Positions 36,873 through 44,585 are shown, numbered from the stretch's first letter. The stretch is 44,585 nt of DNA from Clostridia bacterium (GCA_017624675.1 JAGAMO010000023.1:1-44585); one strand, 5' to 3'. The notes: a model not told the origin generated them from the sequence alone. Made by a program: numbers and translations.

Positions 36873-38078
36873 ATGATAAAAGAGCATATAAAAACACCCG
36901 TTTCCTATTCTTGTGATGTCTTGGTTTGCGGTGGCGGTTTCGCTGGTATATCAGCGGCACTTTCAGCTGCAAGACACGGAAAAAAGGTAATTTTGGTAGA
37001 AAAAGAATATCTTCTTGGCGGTCTTGGTACAGCAGGGCTTATCACAATATATCTTCCTTTGTGCGATGGCTTTGGAAAACAAGTTTCTTTTGGAATTGCG
37101 GAGGAATTATTTAGACTTTCTATTTCTTTGGGCGCCGAAGCTGATTATCCCGAAAATTGGCTTGATTCTAACGATGTTACTAAAAGAACAGAAAAAGATA
37201 AGCGTTTTCAGGTAAGATACAATCCGCACATTTTTTCTATACTTGCCGAAAAATTACTTTTGGGAAATGGTGTTGAAATTCTTTACGGAACATATGCTGT
37301 TAGTGTTAATAAAAAGAAAGATAAAATTAATGCTGTAATTGTAGAAAATAAAACGGGTAGACAGGCAATTAAGGTTGACAGTGTGGTTGATGCAACAGGT
37401 GACTGTGACCTAGCACTGTTTTCGGGAGCTCCTACTCAAGTTTTTAAACAAGGTAATGTGTTGGCTGCGTGGTATTATTCATTGGGTTCAGACGGGTATA
37501 ATCTTAATACACTAGGTGTTGCCGATATACCGGAAAATGAAAAGAATGATGAAACTAAGGTTCCGCTTTTAGCAAAAAGAAGATTTTCGGGTCTTGATGG
37601 CAAAGAAATTTCTGAGATGGTACAGTTATCACACAAATCAACCTTAAGTGATATTATTAAAAAACGCGTAGATGATTCTTCTTATTATCCCACAACGATT
37701 CCTTCAATTCCTCAAATTAGAATGACTAGGAGAATTGTTGGAGAATACACCTTAGATAACTGTGAAAATCACAAATTTTTTGAGGATTCTATTGGAATGG
37801 TCTCTGATTGGAGGAAACGAGGGCCAATATATGAAGTGCCATTTTCAACACTATATTCAAAATCAGTTAAAAATTTGATTGTGGCGGGGCGCTGCACTTC
37901 AGTTACGGACAGTATGTGGGATATTATGCGTGTTATTCCATGCTGTGCGGTTACGGGACAAGCGGCAGGTACCGCCGCAGCATTAACTAATGATTTTTCA
38001 AGATTAGATGTTAATCATCTTCAAAGTGTATTAAAACAAGATTGTGTAAAAATACATATTGATGAATTGGAAAATTAA
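36873..38078 (+). CDS. FAD-dependent oxidoreductase (PF12831-like)
   Basis: 401 residues from the ATG at 36873, which has AAAGGAA eight bases upstream. A longer in-frame start at 36825 would overlap the ETF gene by 29 bp and lacks a ribosome site. The Rossmann FAD motif is CDVLVCGGGFAGISAALSAARHGKKVILVEKE, followed by the LLGGLGTAG segment that marks the FAD_oxidored group. The middle carries SVVDATGDCDLA, and near the C-terminus NLIVAGRCTS and TGQAAGTAAAL close the FAD domain. The protein is probably a cytoplasmic flavin dehydrogenase of a sugar-derived compound. It follows the ETF fusion by 19 bp, so it may be a second electron donor to it. No substrate is suggested by sequence. Confidence 0.83.
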   Translation: MIKEHIKTPVSYSCDVLVCGGGFAGISAALSAARHGKKVILVEKEYLLGGLGTAGLITIYLPLCDGFGKQVSFGIAEELFRLSISLGAEADYPENWLDSNDVTKRTEKDKRFQVRYNPHIFSILAEKLLLGNGVEILYGTYAVSVNKKKDKINAVIVENKTGRQAIKVDSVVDATGDCDLALFSGAPTQVFKQGNVLAAWYYSLGSDGYNLNTLGVADIPENEKNDETKVPLLAKRRFSGLDGKEISEMVQLSHKSTLSDIIKKRVDDSSYYPTTIPSIPQIRMTRRIVGEYTLDNCENHKFFEDSIGMVSDWRKRGPIYEVPFSTLYSKSVKNLIVAGRCTSVTDSMWDIMRVIPCCAVTGQAAGTAAALTNDFSRLDVNHLQSVLKQDCVKIHIDELEN

Positions 38079-38108
38079 AAAAGTTTTACAAAGTAAAGGT
38101 GGTCTTAA

Positions 38109-38993
38109 GTGGCTGTTGAAAGATTAAATTCGCAATGTATATCGTGTCTATTAAATAAACATTTAAAAGATTTTCCTGACGGTATGTCATCCTCTAAGAA
38201 AACAAAGTTTATGCAAGGTATACTTAAAATTATCGGTAATGCGAAAATAGGTGTGTCGGCACCTGAAATTGTTGAACAAATCACTGATTTCAAAGAAAAA
38301 AACGGAGTAACAACAGATTTTTCTAAGATTAAAAAATTTTATAACGATTATTTGCTTTCCATGGAAATGGGAATCGAAGAAAAATTGGCGGTATCATGTA
38401 ACCCTTTGAAATTGGCATTACAATATGCCATGGCAGGTAATTATATTGATTACGGTCCAGTGAAAAATGTTGAAGAATCTGTGGTTATGGAAAGCTTGCT
38501 TAATGCAAAAAACATCAAAATCAACGATATGCTTTATGAATGTTTTAAAAGTGAAATTTTAGAGGCTAAAAGCATAGTTTACCTTATTGACAACTGTGGT
38601 GAAATTGTGCTCGATAAGTTGCTTATTAAAGAAATTTTAAAGCTTAACAATAATGTGAAAATTACTGCTGTTGTTCGTGGTAAACCTGTGCTTAACGATT
38701 GTACGTTAGAAGATGCAAAATATGTGGGTTTAGATGAAATTGTTGAGGTTATTGACAATGGCACTGGTATTGCAGGAACAGTTTTAAGTAGAATTACACC
38801 GCAAGTATTAAATGCTATTGAAAATGCAGATATTATAATTTCAAAAGGTCAAGGTAATTTTGAAACTTTACATCATTGTGGTAAAAATATATATTACATC
38901 TTCTTATGTAAGTGTAAAATGTTTGCTGAGCGATTTGGTGTGGATGCGTTCACAGGAATGTTTGTTAATGATAAATGCTTAAAGAATCACTGA
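38109..38993 (+). CDS. DUF89/ARMT1-family damage-control phosphatase
   Basis: 294 residues starting at a GTG with AAAGGTGG seven bases before. The early SQCISCLLNKHL segment carries the cysteine pair of prokaryotic stand-alone DUF89 proteins. The metal and phosphate site is formed by YLIDNCGEIVLD (D161, N162), followed by AVVRGKPVLNDCT and SKGQGNFE. The family hydrolyses harmful or surplus phosphate esters such as sugar phosphates and damaged pantetheine phosphate, using Mn or Co. In this operon a role in clearing phosphorylated side products of the FGGY and PfkB kinases is reasonable inference. It starts 30 bp after the flavoprotein. Confidence 0.8.
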   Translation: MAVERLNSQCISCLLNKHLKDFPDGMSSSKKTKFMQGILKIIGNAKIGVSAPEIVEQITDFKEKNGVTTDFSKIKKFYNDYLLSMEMGIEEKLAVSCNPLKLALQYAMAGNYIDYGPVKNVEESVVMESLLNAKNIKINDMLYECFKSEILEAKSIVYLIDNCGEIVLDKLLIKEILKLNNNVKITAVVRGKPVLNDCTLEDAKYVGLDEIVEVIDNGTGIAGTVLSRITPQVLNAIENADIIISKGQGNFETLHHCGKNIYYIFLCKCKMFAERFGVDAFTGMFVNDKCLKNH

Positions 38994-39040
38994 TTTCTAT
39001 TTTGATTAGGTATTTTTAAAAAATTATATGAGGTTATTTA

Positions 39041-40789
39041 ATGGATATTTTCAATATATTAACGTTAATTGGTGGACTTAGTTTGTTCCTGTTTGGCATG
39101 AACCTTATGGGTGACGCTTTAGAAAGAAGAGCAGGAAGCAAACTTGAAGGTATGATAGGTAGGCTAACCACAGGTAAATTTACAGGTTTACTTACCGGTC
39201 TAGGAGTTACTGCAGTCATTCAAAGTTCTTCGGCTACTACTGTTATGGTAGTGGGTTTTGTAAACTCTAAGTTAATGACTCTTAAACAGGCTATACACGT
39301 TATTATGGGTGCCAATATAGGCACCACTGTTACTGCTTGGATTTTAAGTCTGGGTGGTATTTCGGGCGATAGTATGTTTGTTAAATTGCTAAAGCCCTCT
39401 TCATTTACACCAATTCTTGCCCTTATTGGTATTATTTTGTTAATGTTTACAAAGATCAACAGGAAAAAGGATATTGGTGTCGTTCTTCTTGGCTTTGCAA
39501 CATTAATGTTTGGAATGGAAACAATGACCGATGCTGTTTCAGGACTTAAAGATATTCCTGCATTCCAAGAATTGTTTATAATGTTTAAAAACCCAATCTT
39601 GGGTGTTATTGTCGGCGCACTTCTTACGGCTGTTATTCAGTCAAGCTCGGCATCGGTGGGTATTTTACAAGCATTAGCTGCAACGGGTGCAGTTTCATAC
39701 GCCGCTGCAATACCGATAATAATGGGACAAAATATCGGTACTTGTATTACTGCAATTCTTTCTTCGGTAGGCACCGCTAAAAATGCAAGGCGCGCCGCAT
39801 TTGTACATTTATCTTTTAATGTTATTGGTACAATGGTGTGCCTTGGTGGATTTGCTGTTGTTAAGGCAATTTTTGCTCCCGCACTTTTTAATGAGTCGGC
39901 AACCTTTGCAGGAATTGCAATTGCTCACTCGGTATTTAATATTGTTTGCACTTTGTTGCTTCTTCCAATGTCAGGGCTTTTGGAAAAACTTGCATATAGG
40001 TTTATTCCTGATAATGAACAAATTGAAAAGGCGCCTGAACTTGACGAAAGATTACTTGCAACACCTGCAATCGCCTTGGAATGCGCTCATAAATTGACCT
40101 TTGATATGGCTAAAATCGCTACCGACGCGCTCGTTAACAGTATTAACTGTTTATCCATATACGATAAGTCAAAGGCGGAGATTATTAGGGAAGCGGAAGA
40201 TAAAACCGACCATCTTGAAGATGTAATTGGCAGTTATCTCGTTAAATTAAGCGCAAAGCAACTAAATGAAGGCGAGGGCGCAACCGCATCTATGCTTCTT
40301 AAAGCGATAGGCGATTTTGAACGTATTTCTGACCACGCTGTTAATATTTTAGAGTCGGCCGAAGAAATGGGCGAAAAGAAAATTGTTTTTTCAGATGTTG
40401 CTAAGATGGAAATGGAATCTCTTGCTAATGCCACTTTAGAAATAGTTGATATTTCTTATAATGCATTTATAAACGGTAATGTTGATAATGCAATTCTTGT
40501 TGAACCCTTAGAACAGGTTATAGATAGAATGAAAGAACTTCTCCGCACAAGACATATTGACCGTTTGCGAGTTGGCGATTGTGGTATTGAAATGGGTTTC
40601 GTTTGGAACGACCTTATTACTAATTTAGAAAGAGTTGCCGACCATTGCTCTAATATTGCGGGTTGTGTTATTGATTTAAAAGACCGCAATATGAATCTTC
40701 ATGAATCTCTTAAATTGCTTAAAAGTGATAATGAATTTTATCGAGAAAAATATAACGAATACAGTCAAAAATATTTATCAGTGATATAA
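39041..40789 (+). CDS. Na+/phosphate cotransporter with C-terminal PhoU-like domain
   Basis: 582 residues. The membrane half (about 1-330) has two inverted-repeat QSSSAT/QSSSAS motifs (TAVIQSSSATTVM near residue 60 and TAVIQSSSASVGIL near 200), diagnostic of the NptA/PNaS family. The cytoplasmic half (about 345-565) is helical and PhoU-like, with IGDFERISDHAVNI and NLERVADHCSNIAG. It imports phosphate with sodium, with PhoU probably tuning activity. A GAGGT site precedes the ATG. It is the last gene before the strong terminator at 40843. Position next to a phosphatase and kinases suggests phosphate balance during sugar phosphorylation, or simply an unrelated gene at the operon end. Confidence 0.9.
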   Translation: MDIFNILTLIGGLSLFLFGMNLMGDALERRAGSKLEGMIGRLTTGKFTGLLTGLGVTAVIQSSSATTVMVVGFVNSKLMTLKQAIHVIMGANIGTTVTAWILSLGGISGDSMFVKLLKPSSFTPILALIGIILLMFTKINRKKDIGVVLLGFATLMFGMETMTDAVSGLKDIPAFQELFIMFKNPILGVIVGALLTAVIQSSSASVGILQALAATGAVSYAAAIPIIMGQNIGTCITAILSSVGTAKNARRAAFVHLSFNVIGTMVCLGGFAVVKAIFAPALFNESATFAGIAIAHSVFNIVCTLLLLPMSGLLEKLAYRFIPDNEQIEKAPELDERLLATPAIALECAHKLTFDMAKIATDALVNSINCLSIYDKSKAEIIREAEDKTDHLEDVIGSYLVKLSAKQLNEGEGATASMLLKAIGDFERISDHAVNILESAEEMGEKKIVFSDVAKMEMESLANATLEIVDISYNAFINGNVDNAILVEPLEQVIDRMKELLRTRHIDRLRVGDCGIEMGFVWNDLITNLERVADHCSNIAGCVIDLKDRNMNLHESLKLLKSDNEFYREKYNEYSQKYLSVI

Positions 40790-40842
40790 TTTACGATTTT
40801 GGCTGTGTCTTAATTTGAATACAAGTTTTTTACTTTTCTCTC

Positions 40843-40890
40843 TGAAACAAGAAGGATTGTCTTTATGGCATCCTTCTTGTTTCATTTTAA
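40843..40890 (+). terminator. Intrinsic terminator ending the long gene cluster
   Basis: Arms TGAAACAAGAAGGAT (40843-40857) and ATCCTTCTTGTTTCA (40870-40884) form a perfect 15-bp stem with a 12-nt loop, followed by TTTT. It lies 54 bp after the Na/Pi cotransporter stop and is the clearest transcript end of the first 40 kb. Confidence 0.85.
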
Positions 40891-41163
40891 GAAATACTAA
40901 CTGTTTACACAGCAAAGGTATATGTAAACTGCTTTTCGTGGCCGTTTACCCAGCGGTATTTACGAGTGAAATTCATATGTCGTACTGGACAGAAGATATT
41001 AAAGATATTGTGTATGTAAAATGTATCATTAGAATCAACTATATTTTTAAACTCCAAAATATCTAAAAAGCGATCAATATATCATAAAGTAATATAATTA
41101 TAAGGAAAGCAATCCTTAAATACGATTTTTCCAGTTTATTGCATTTGTGGTAAAAAATATTGA
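40891..41163. other. Intergenic stretch without a supported gene
   Basis: About 270 bases between the terminator and the regulator promoter (458 bp from stop to start). I see no convincing coding frame; a TTG-start frame from 40815 runs through the terminator and has no family features. The visible structure is an inverted repeat at 40903-40929 and a further GTTTAC at about 40944. No tRNA or known riboswitch was recognised. Confidence 0.5.
40903..40929. promoter_or_regulatory. Inverted repeat, possible operator
   Basis: GTTTACA and TGTAAAC are perfect 7-bp inverted half-sites with a 13-nt spacer, about 235 bp upstream of the regulator's predicted promoter. This could be a transcription-factor site or chance in AT-rich DNA. 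Confidence 0.3.
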
Positions 41164-41191
41164 TTGAACTTTTTGTGTAAAGTGGTAAAAT
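41164..41191 (+). promoter_or_regulatory. Sigma-A-type promoter of the regulator gene
   Basis: TTGAAC, 16 bases, then TAAAAT, with an extended -10 TG (TGGTAAAAT). It stands 56 bp upstream of the regulator ATG at 41248. The same -10 and TG arrangement occurs upstream of the binding-protein gene. Confidence 0.55.
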
Positions 41192-41247
41192 AATATTGTA
41201 CTTAGTTGGTTGCGTTATGCTATTTTACTGAGAAATGTGGTGAACAA

Positions 41248-42435
41248 ATGTCATTATATATTTTAATGGAGAACAGCTCATCTTACTTTTTTGAAACAAG
41301 AAGAAAGCAGGAAATTGCAAGCATTAAATCTCTTAACCAAAAAAGAATACCAACCATAGTTTTCGAAAATATAGAAGAAGTTCCAGAAATTTTTACCGAT
41401 TCTAAAGCAGTACTTTTAGTTACAGACGGACTCAATAAAAACAATGAGCATAATGTTAAAATTTGTAATAAAAGCGGTATACCGGTAATTTCGCTCCATG
41501 ATAAAAGCAAAAAGCATTATAAGTATATTTATAGCTCGATTACTGATAATGATGATATTACCGCCTCTATGATTTACCGTTATTTTAAAACTAACGGAAA
41601 AGAAAAAATAGCATTTTTTGGCTTTTATGCAAATTCGGAGTCGGACGTCTCAAAAATCAATGCATTTTACAAGGTTAATTTAGATTTCTCGAGTCAGGAT
41701 ATTTTTCACATTAAAAGTGGTTTTGCTGAATGTATGAACGATTTTTGGGAGCATAGACTTGAATATGATGGCATCTATTTTCCAAATGATTTTATTGCAG
41801 TTGCATTTTTGGATTATTTTAGGAATAATGAGCCATCATATATAGAAGACCGTTTCTTTTTAGGCTTTTCAGATACCATTATTGCAAGGCTCTTCCACAT
41901 AAGTGTTTCAAGCGTTACATACACATCTGAAGCAATAAAATCAGCCGTATTGCAGATTTATAGGTGCCTTACAAACAATAAGAATGATTTTAACTGTGTA
42001 TCCATTGATTTAAAGAACATTCTTATTCCACGAGATTCAACACAAAAGTGTGCATTAACAAATTCTGATTTGATATTTACCCGCGGCAAGAGAAGTGTTT
42101 CAATGAATTTCGAACCTGTTGCTGAGTATATCCATAAATCAGACCCTGCTTTAAAAGATTTATTTATTTTGGAAAATCTATTGCTTGGTTTAAAGACGGT
42201 TGATCTACTGATTATATATATGTTCTTAAAAGGCTATTCAAACAGCACAACAACTCAAAAATTGTATTTAACACCACAGTCTTTAAATACCCACAAAAAC
42301 AATTATTTTAAAAGAACTGGCTGTAAAGACAAGGCGGAGTTTGTTAAATTACTTTCTAAGTATATTTCGCCCAAGCATTTAGAGGAATATTTGCAATATG
42401 TTTCAGATGATATTACCGATTTTTCAAATTATTAA
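41248..42435 (+). CDS. Transcriptional regulator: sugar-binding-protein-like sensor with C-terminal LuxR-like HTH
   Basis: 395 residues from the ATG at 41248, preceded by GTGGTGA; an in-frame TTG at 41206 lacks a site. Residues about 1-280 look like the type-1 periplasmic-binding fold used as the sensor in LacI proteins: KAVLLVTDGL, GIPVISLHD, KEKIAFFGFYANSE, YDGIYFPNDFIAVAFLDYF and FFLGFSDTIIARLF. There is no N-terminal LacI DNA-binding headpiece. Instead, residues about 310-365 form a helix-turn-helix similar to LuxR/GerE (LLIIYMFLKGYSNSTTTQKLYLTPQSLNTHKNNYFKRTGC, with the S-N-T-H-K recognition region). It probably senses a sugar in the cytoplasm and controls the genes on either side. Both the sensor and HTH assignments are by eye and moderately divergent. 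Confidence 0.68.
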   Translation: MSLYILMENSSSYFFETRRKQEIASIKSLNQKRIPTIVFENIEEVPEIFTDSKAVLLVTDGLNKNNEHNVKICNKSGIPVISLHDKSKKHYKYIYSSITDNDDITASMIYRYFKTNGKEKIAFFGFYANSESDVSKINAFYKVNLDFSSQDIFHIKSGFAECMNDFWEHRLEYDGIYFPNDFIAVAFLDYFRNNEPSYIEDRFFLGFSDTIIARLFHISVSSVTYTSEAIKSAVLQIYRCLTNNKNDFNCVSIDLKNILIPRDSTQKCALTNSDLIFTRGKRSVSMNFEPVAEYIHKSDPALKDLFILENLLLGLKTVDLLIIYMFLKGYSNSTTTQKLYLTPQSLNTHKNNYFKRTGCKDKAEFVKLLSKYISPKHLEEYLQYVSDDITDFSNY

Positions 42436-42440
42436 AAACT

Positions 42441-42473
42441 AACGGATAGTTATCGATAACTATCCGTTTTTAT
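42441..42473 (+). terminator. Intrinsic terminator of the regulator gene (perfect 28-bp palindrome)
   Basis: Bases 42441-42468 are a perfect palindrome centred on ATCGAT, with arms AACGGATAGTTATC and its complement. A T-run follows. It lies 5 bp after the regulator stop, the normal place for a terminator. Confidence 0.8.
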
Positions 42474-42539
42474 ATGTTGCAAATAATATATAAACAATTT
42501 GAAAAGTAATTTACTACATTTGTATTTGCAAAAACTTAA

Positions 42540-42568
42540 TTGTTCACTTTTAAGCCTTATGATAAAAT
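42540..42568 (+). promoter_or_regulatory. Promoter of the sugar-binding lipoprotein gene
   Basis: TTGTTC, a 17-base spacer, and TAAAAT with extended TG (TGATAAAAT). A start near 42575 is expected, giving a leader of about 150 bases. Confidence 0.6.
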
Positions 42569-42580
42569 AAATTTGTAAAG

Positions 42581-42604
42581 TTGCACATATTATTTCCTGT
42601 GCAA
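42581..42604. promoter_or_regulatory. Operator-like inverted repeat just downstream of the promoter
   Basis: TTGCACA and TGTGCAA are perfect inverted half-sites 10 bases apart, covering about +7 to +30 of the predicted transcript. A bound regulator here could block transcription. A protein from the neighbouring regulator gene is a natural candidate. Confidence 0.45.
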
Positions 42605-42617
42605 ACGCAATATATTA

Positions 42618-42669
42618 ACGAATTTGTAAAAAAATGGGACATTATTCCTAAAAAACACTGCAAATTCGT
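42618..42669 (+). promoter_or_regulatory. Leader inverted repeat
   Basis: ACGAATTTG and CAAATTCGT are perfect 9-bp complementary arms separated by 34 AT-rich bases in the 5' leader, ending 54 bp before the start codon. It could be an RNA hairpin or a second operator pair. No known riboswitch consensus was recognised. Confidence 0.35.
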
Positions 42670-42723
42670 AAAAAAATTAAGGTGGTCCTTATTATCAAAT
42701 TTAAAACAGAAAGGAAAATTGTT

Positions 42724-44163
42724 ATGACAAAAACTTTAACTCGATTAATGGCGCTCGTATTGTCATTGATTATGTGCTTTTCGTTAGGAGCCTGCGGTGG
42801 AACAGAAAAAACCGGTGGCGCATCATCTGACGTTAAGGAAAGCGAAACATTCAATGATTTAGGCGGTGACATTGATTTCGAAGGCACCGTTTCGGGAGAT
42901 GCAAGCAGTCCTACTGATAGTGGAAACTCCGGCGGTGGATTTGGAAATGAAATTTCACAATCAAGCCGTCAAGATGTTTTTAAGGATATTCCCAAGAAAC
43001 TCAGGGGAACAACCGTTACCTTTGCTCATTGGGGAGATGAAGGCGGTGCTGAGTATGTTAAGGTAGCAAAAGCATTTACAAAGCTTACAGGCATTAATGT
43101 AAAGTGGCAAATATATGACCAAACAACATACGAAGCTGATATTGCTAAACAAATTGTTGCAGGCAAAGGTCCTGACATTATTATCCTCAACGACAAAATT
43201 CCCCAAATATACGAAGTAGCTGCAGAGCTCCCAAAAATATTTAATGTTAACGACGGTTTTTGGGACCCAAGAGTTACTCAGCAAACACAGTTCAAGGGTA
43301 AGAACTATTTTGTAAACTCCTTCTATAGCCCTTATGTACCTACAGCAGGTATAGTTGTATACAACAAAAAGATATTTAACGATAACGGACTTAAATCTCC
43401 GGTTGATTACATAAACGAAGGCAACTGGACTTGGGACACTTTCAAGCAATGTATGCTCGATGCCGATAAGATTGGTTATTACGGCGGCGTATTAGATCCA
43501 TATTTAATGTCACTTACAATGGGACCTGGATTTATGTCTTACGATGCTAAGTCTGGCAAAATGTCCGCTAATAAGAATAACGAGGCTATGCTTAAGTCGC
43601 TCAAGTTCTATGCTGAATGCCGCGAAGAAGGCCTTGTTGGAAATTATTTAATCGCTCAGTATCCTGCAGGCAATATTGCAATGCTCACTACTGATGCTTA
43701 TGCTATTAAGAAAAACGGTTATCTTAAAGATATGTCTGCAAGTGATTTCGGCGCAGTAAGAATGCCCGACAGTTTCGAAGGCAAGGCTTGTAATTACGGC
43801 GGTGTTGGTCTTCGTGCATACGGAATTGCAAAAAATGCAAAGAATCCCGAAGGCGCATATTATTTCCTCCGTTATTTCCTTGATGTTGATAACTGCAATA
43901 AAGATGCAAGCATTTTCGGCAATAAGGAAATGCAAAAGTTCTATACTGAAACTGTTTTGAAAGCATACCGTGAAAACGACCTTAAGATGTCTGTTTTAGG
44001 TGGACCGCTTACTATGATTGACCTCAACTGGACACATAGTGAGATTTTCAAGGAAATGCGTCGTCAGTCTTCAGAGCAGATGGCAGTAGAACTTGAAAAG
44101 ATTATGAATACATTCCAAAATGCAGTCGATGAATCAAATAAGAAATTGGATTCGTATAAATAA
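42724..44163 (+). CDS. ABC-type sugar-binding lipoprotein (extracellular solute-binding protein family 1)
   Basis: 479 residues from the ATG at 42724 (GAAAGGA upstream); an upstream in-frame GTG at 42682 is less likely. A lipoprotein signal ends in lipobox LGAC with lipidated Cys24. A Gly/Ser/Asp-rich tether follows (about 25-80), then the family 1 binding fold: TVTFAHWGDEGGAEYVKVAKAF, KGPDIIILNDKIP, GIVVYNKKIFNDNGL and WTWDTFKQC. It should capture an oligosaccharide or sugar outside the cell and deliver it to an ABC importer whose permeases are not in the window. Regulation is likely through the promoter and operator-like repeats just upstream. The ligand is unknown. Confidence 0.9.
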   Translation: MTKTLTRLMALVLSLIMCFSLGACGGTEKTGGASSDVKESETFNDLGGDIDFEGTVSGDASSPTDSGNSGGGFGNEISQSSRQDVFKDIPKKLRGTTVTFAHWGDEGGAEYVKVAKAFTKLTGINVKWQIYDQTTYEADIAKQIVAGKGPDIIILNDKIPQIYEVAAELPKIFNVNDGFWDPRVTQQTQFKGKNYFVNSFYSPYVPTAGIVVYNKKIFNDNGLKSPVDYINEGNWTWDTFKQCMLDADKIGYYGGVLDPYLMSLTMGPGFMSYDAKSGKMSANKNNEAMLKSLKFYAECREEGLVGNYLIAQYPAGNIAMLTTDAYAIKKNGYLKDMSASDFGAVRMPDSFEGKACNYGGVGLRAYGIAKNAKNPEGAYYFLRYFLDVDNCNKDASIFGNKEMQKFYTETVLKAYRENDLKMSVLGGPLTMIDLNWTHSEIFKEMRRQSSEQMAVELEKIMNTFQNAVDESNKKLDSYK

Positions 44164-44186
44164 TACTCGCAAATAGCGAATTTGGT

Positions 44187-44225
44187 ATTACCATCCTGAG
44201 CGAGAGCGAGGGATGGTAATTTGTT
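44187..44225 (+). terminator. Hairpin between the binding protein and the next gene
   Basis: ATTACCATCC and GGATGGTAAT form a 10-bp stem with a 14-nt loop, followed by TTGTT. The stem starts 23 bp after the binding-protein stop. It is probably a partial terminator or stabiliser that raises the level of the binding protein over downstream genes, as is common for ABC operons. Confidence 0.6.
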
Positions 44226-44250
44226 AAACCTTAAAAAGGAAGGTGTTAGT

Positions 44251-44585
44251 ATGAAAAAAGCATTATCGCTAGTGTTATCAATAACAATTCTGTTATCAAG
44301 TGTACTAACTTCAGTTGTTGTGTCTGCAAACACAGACCCTAACATAAAAACAACTGTAATTGACTTAACACAGGAAGTTACAAATGTATTTGCAACAACA
44401 GGTAGTACAACCGCAACCACCGCAACGGTAGAGGGCGGAAAGCTAAAGGTACATGTTTCGGCTTACGAAAGACAACTGTCGGGCATTACCTCATACTCTT
44501 CTCAAACCTGGTTCCCGAACTATTTGCTTATGGCAGATGGTGCCTTTGATATGCTTACAAACGGCAACAAAGCCATTGTAGAGGT
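44251..44585 (+). CDS. Secreted protein of unknown function, 5' part only
   Basis: The frame opens at ATG 44251 with AAAAAGGAAGG upstream and runs off the window end after 111 codons. It has a clear Sec signal peptide (MKKALSLVLSITILLSSVLT..., cleavage after VSA, about residue 26) and then a Thr-rich beta-strand region (TTGSTTATTATVEGG) with SSQTWFPNYLLMADGAFDMLTNGN. The latter resembles the start of a discoidin/F5-8C-like carbohydrate-binding module, which often reads 'N-A-x-D-G', but the portion is too short to assign. It may be another extracellular glycan-active protein of the locus. Confidence 0.75.
   Translation, partial: MKKALSLVLSITILLSSVLTSVVVSANTDPNIKTTVIDLTQEVTNVFATTGSTTATTATVEGGKLKVHVSAYERQLSGITSYSSQTWFPNYLLMADGAFDMLTNGNKAIVE

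Noticed and set aside
40815-41066. 83-codon TTG-start frame after the Na/Pi cotransporter gene
   Set aside because: It runs through the intrinsic terminator at 40843, has no ribosome site and no similarity I recognise.
42441-42468. Perfect 28-bp palindrome as an attachment site or origin
   Set aside because: It is right after a stop codon and followed by a T-run, and no integrase or initiator gene is nearby; a terminator explains it.
42961-43449. 162-codon minus-strand frame inside the binding-protein gene
   Set aside because: It is antisense to a confident lipoprotein gene, with no family features.

Overview
The window reads as a chromosomal carbohydrate-use locus of an anaerobic low-GC Bacillota, most likely an uncultured gut or rumen Clostridia. 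This is inferred from AT-rich DNA with AGGAG-type ribosome sites, lipobox lipoproteins, a dockerin-like module, InlB/Flg_new-type cell-surface repeats, a permuted GH3 enzyme and ETF-linked flavoenzymes. Every supported gene lies on the + strand, with very short gaps or small overlaps from base 1 to about 40.8 kb, so one or a few long transcripts are likely. No tRNA, rRNA, CRISPR array, transposase or phage gene was recognised.

Region A (1-20.2 kb) is glycan breakdown. It holds the end of a giant surface protein made of alternating carbohydrate-binding-like modules and InlB-type repeats, a GH16 lipoprotein, a cytoplasmic GH3, a 1677-residue secreted GH16 protein with an internal dockerin-like module, a GH13 alpha-glucosidase, a GH3 with inverted domain order, and a GH31. 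The GH16 ExDxxE active sites and the beta-glucosidases point to beta-1,3/1,4-glucan or laminarin-like material. GH13 and GH31 add alpha-glucosidic links.

Region B (20.2-40.8 kb) is an oxidative sugar or polyol catabolic cluster. It runs Gfo/Idh/MocA dehydrogenase, amidohydrolase, SDR, MDR quinone reductase, EamA transporter, FucI/AraA-like isomerase, GlcD-like flavoprotein, two-[4Fe-4S] protein, class II aldolase, PfkB kinase, IolB-like isomerase, aldose epimerase, DUF4867 protein, AEC transporter, FGGY kinase, a single-chain EtfB-EtfA fusion, an FAD oxidoreductase, a DUF89 phosphatase and a Na/Pi cotransporter with a PhoU domain. The aldolase, kinase and IolB-like genes resemble the last steps of myo-inositol catabolism (iolJ, iolC, iolB), but no iolD or iolE is present. 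The GlcD-like, Fe-S and fused ETF proteins look like parts of one flavin-based 2-hydroxyacid or polyol dehydrogenase complex. I could not match the set to a described pathway; this is the best candidate for an undescribed system.

Region C (40.8-44.6 kb) starts after a strong terminator. It holds a regulator with a sugar-binding-protein-like sensor and a C-terminal LuxR-like helix-turn-helix, with its own promoter and terminator. Next come a promoter with an operator-like inverted repeat, an ABC-type sugar-binding lipoprotein and the start of another secreted protein cut by the window edge. The regulator probably senses a sugar and controls the neighbouring uptake or degradation genes, but its target is not shown directly.
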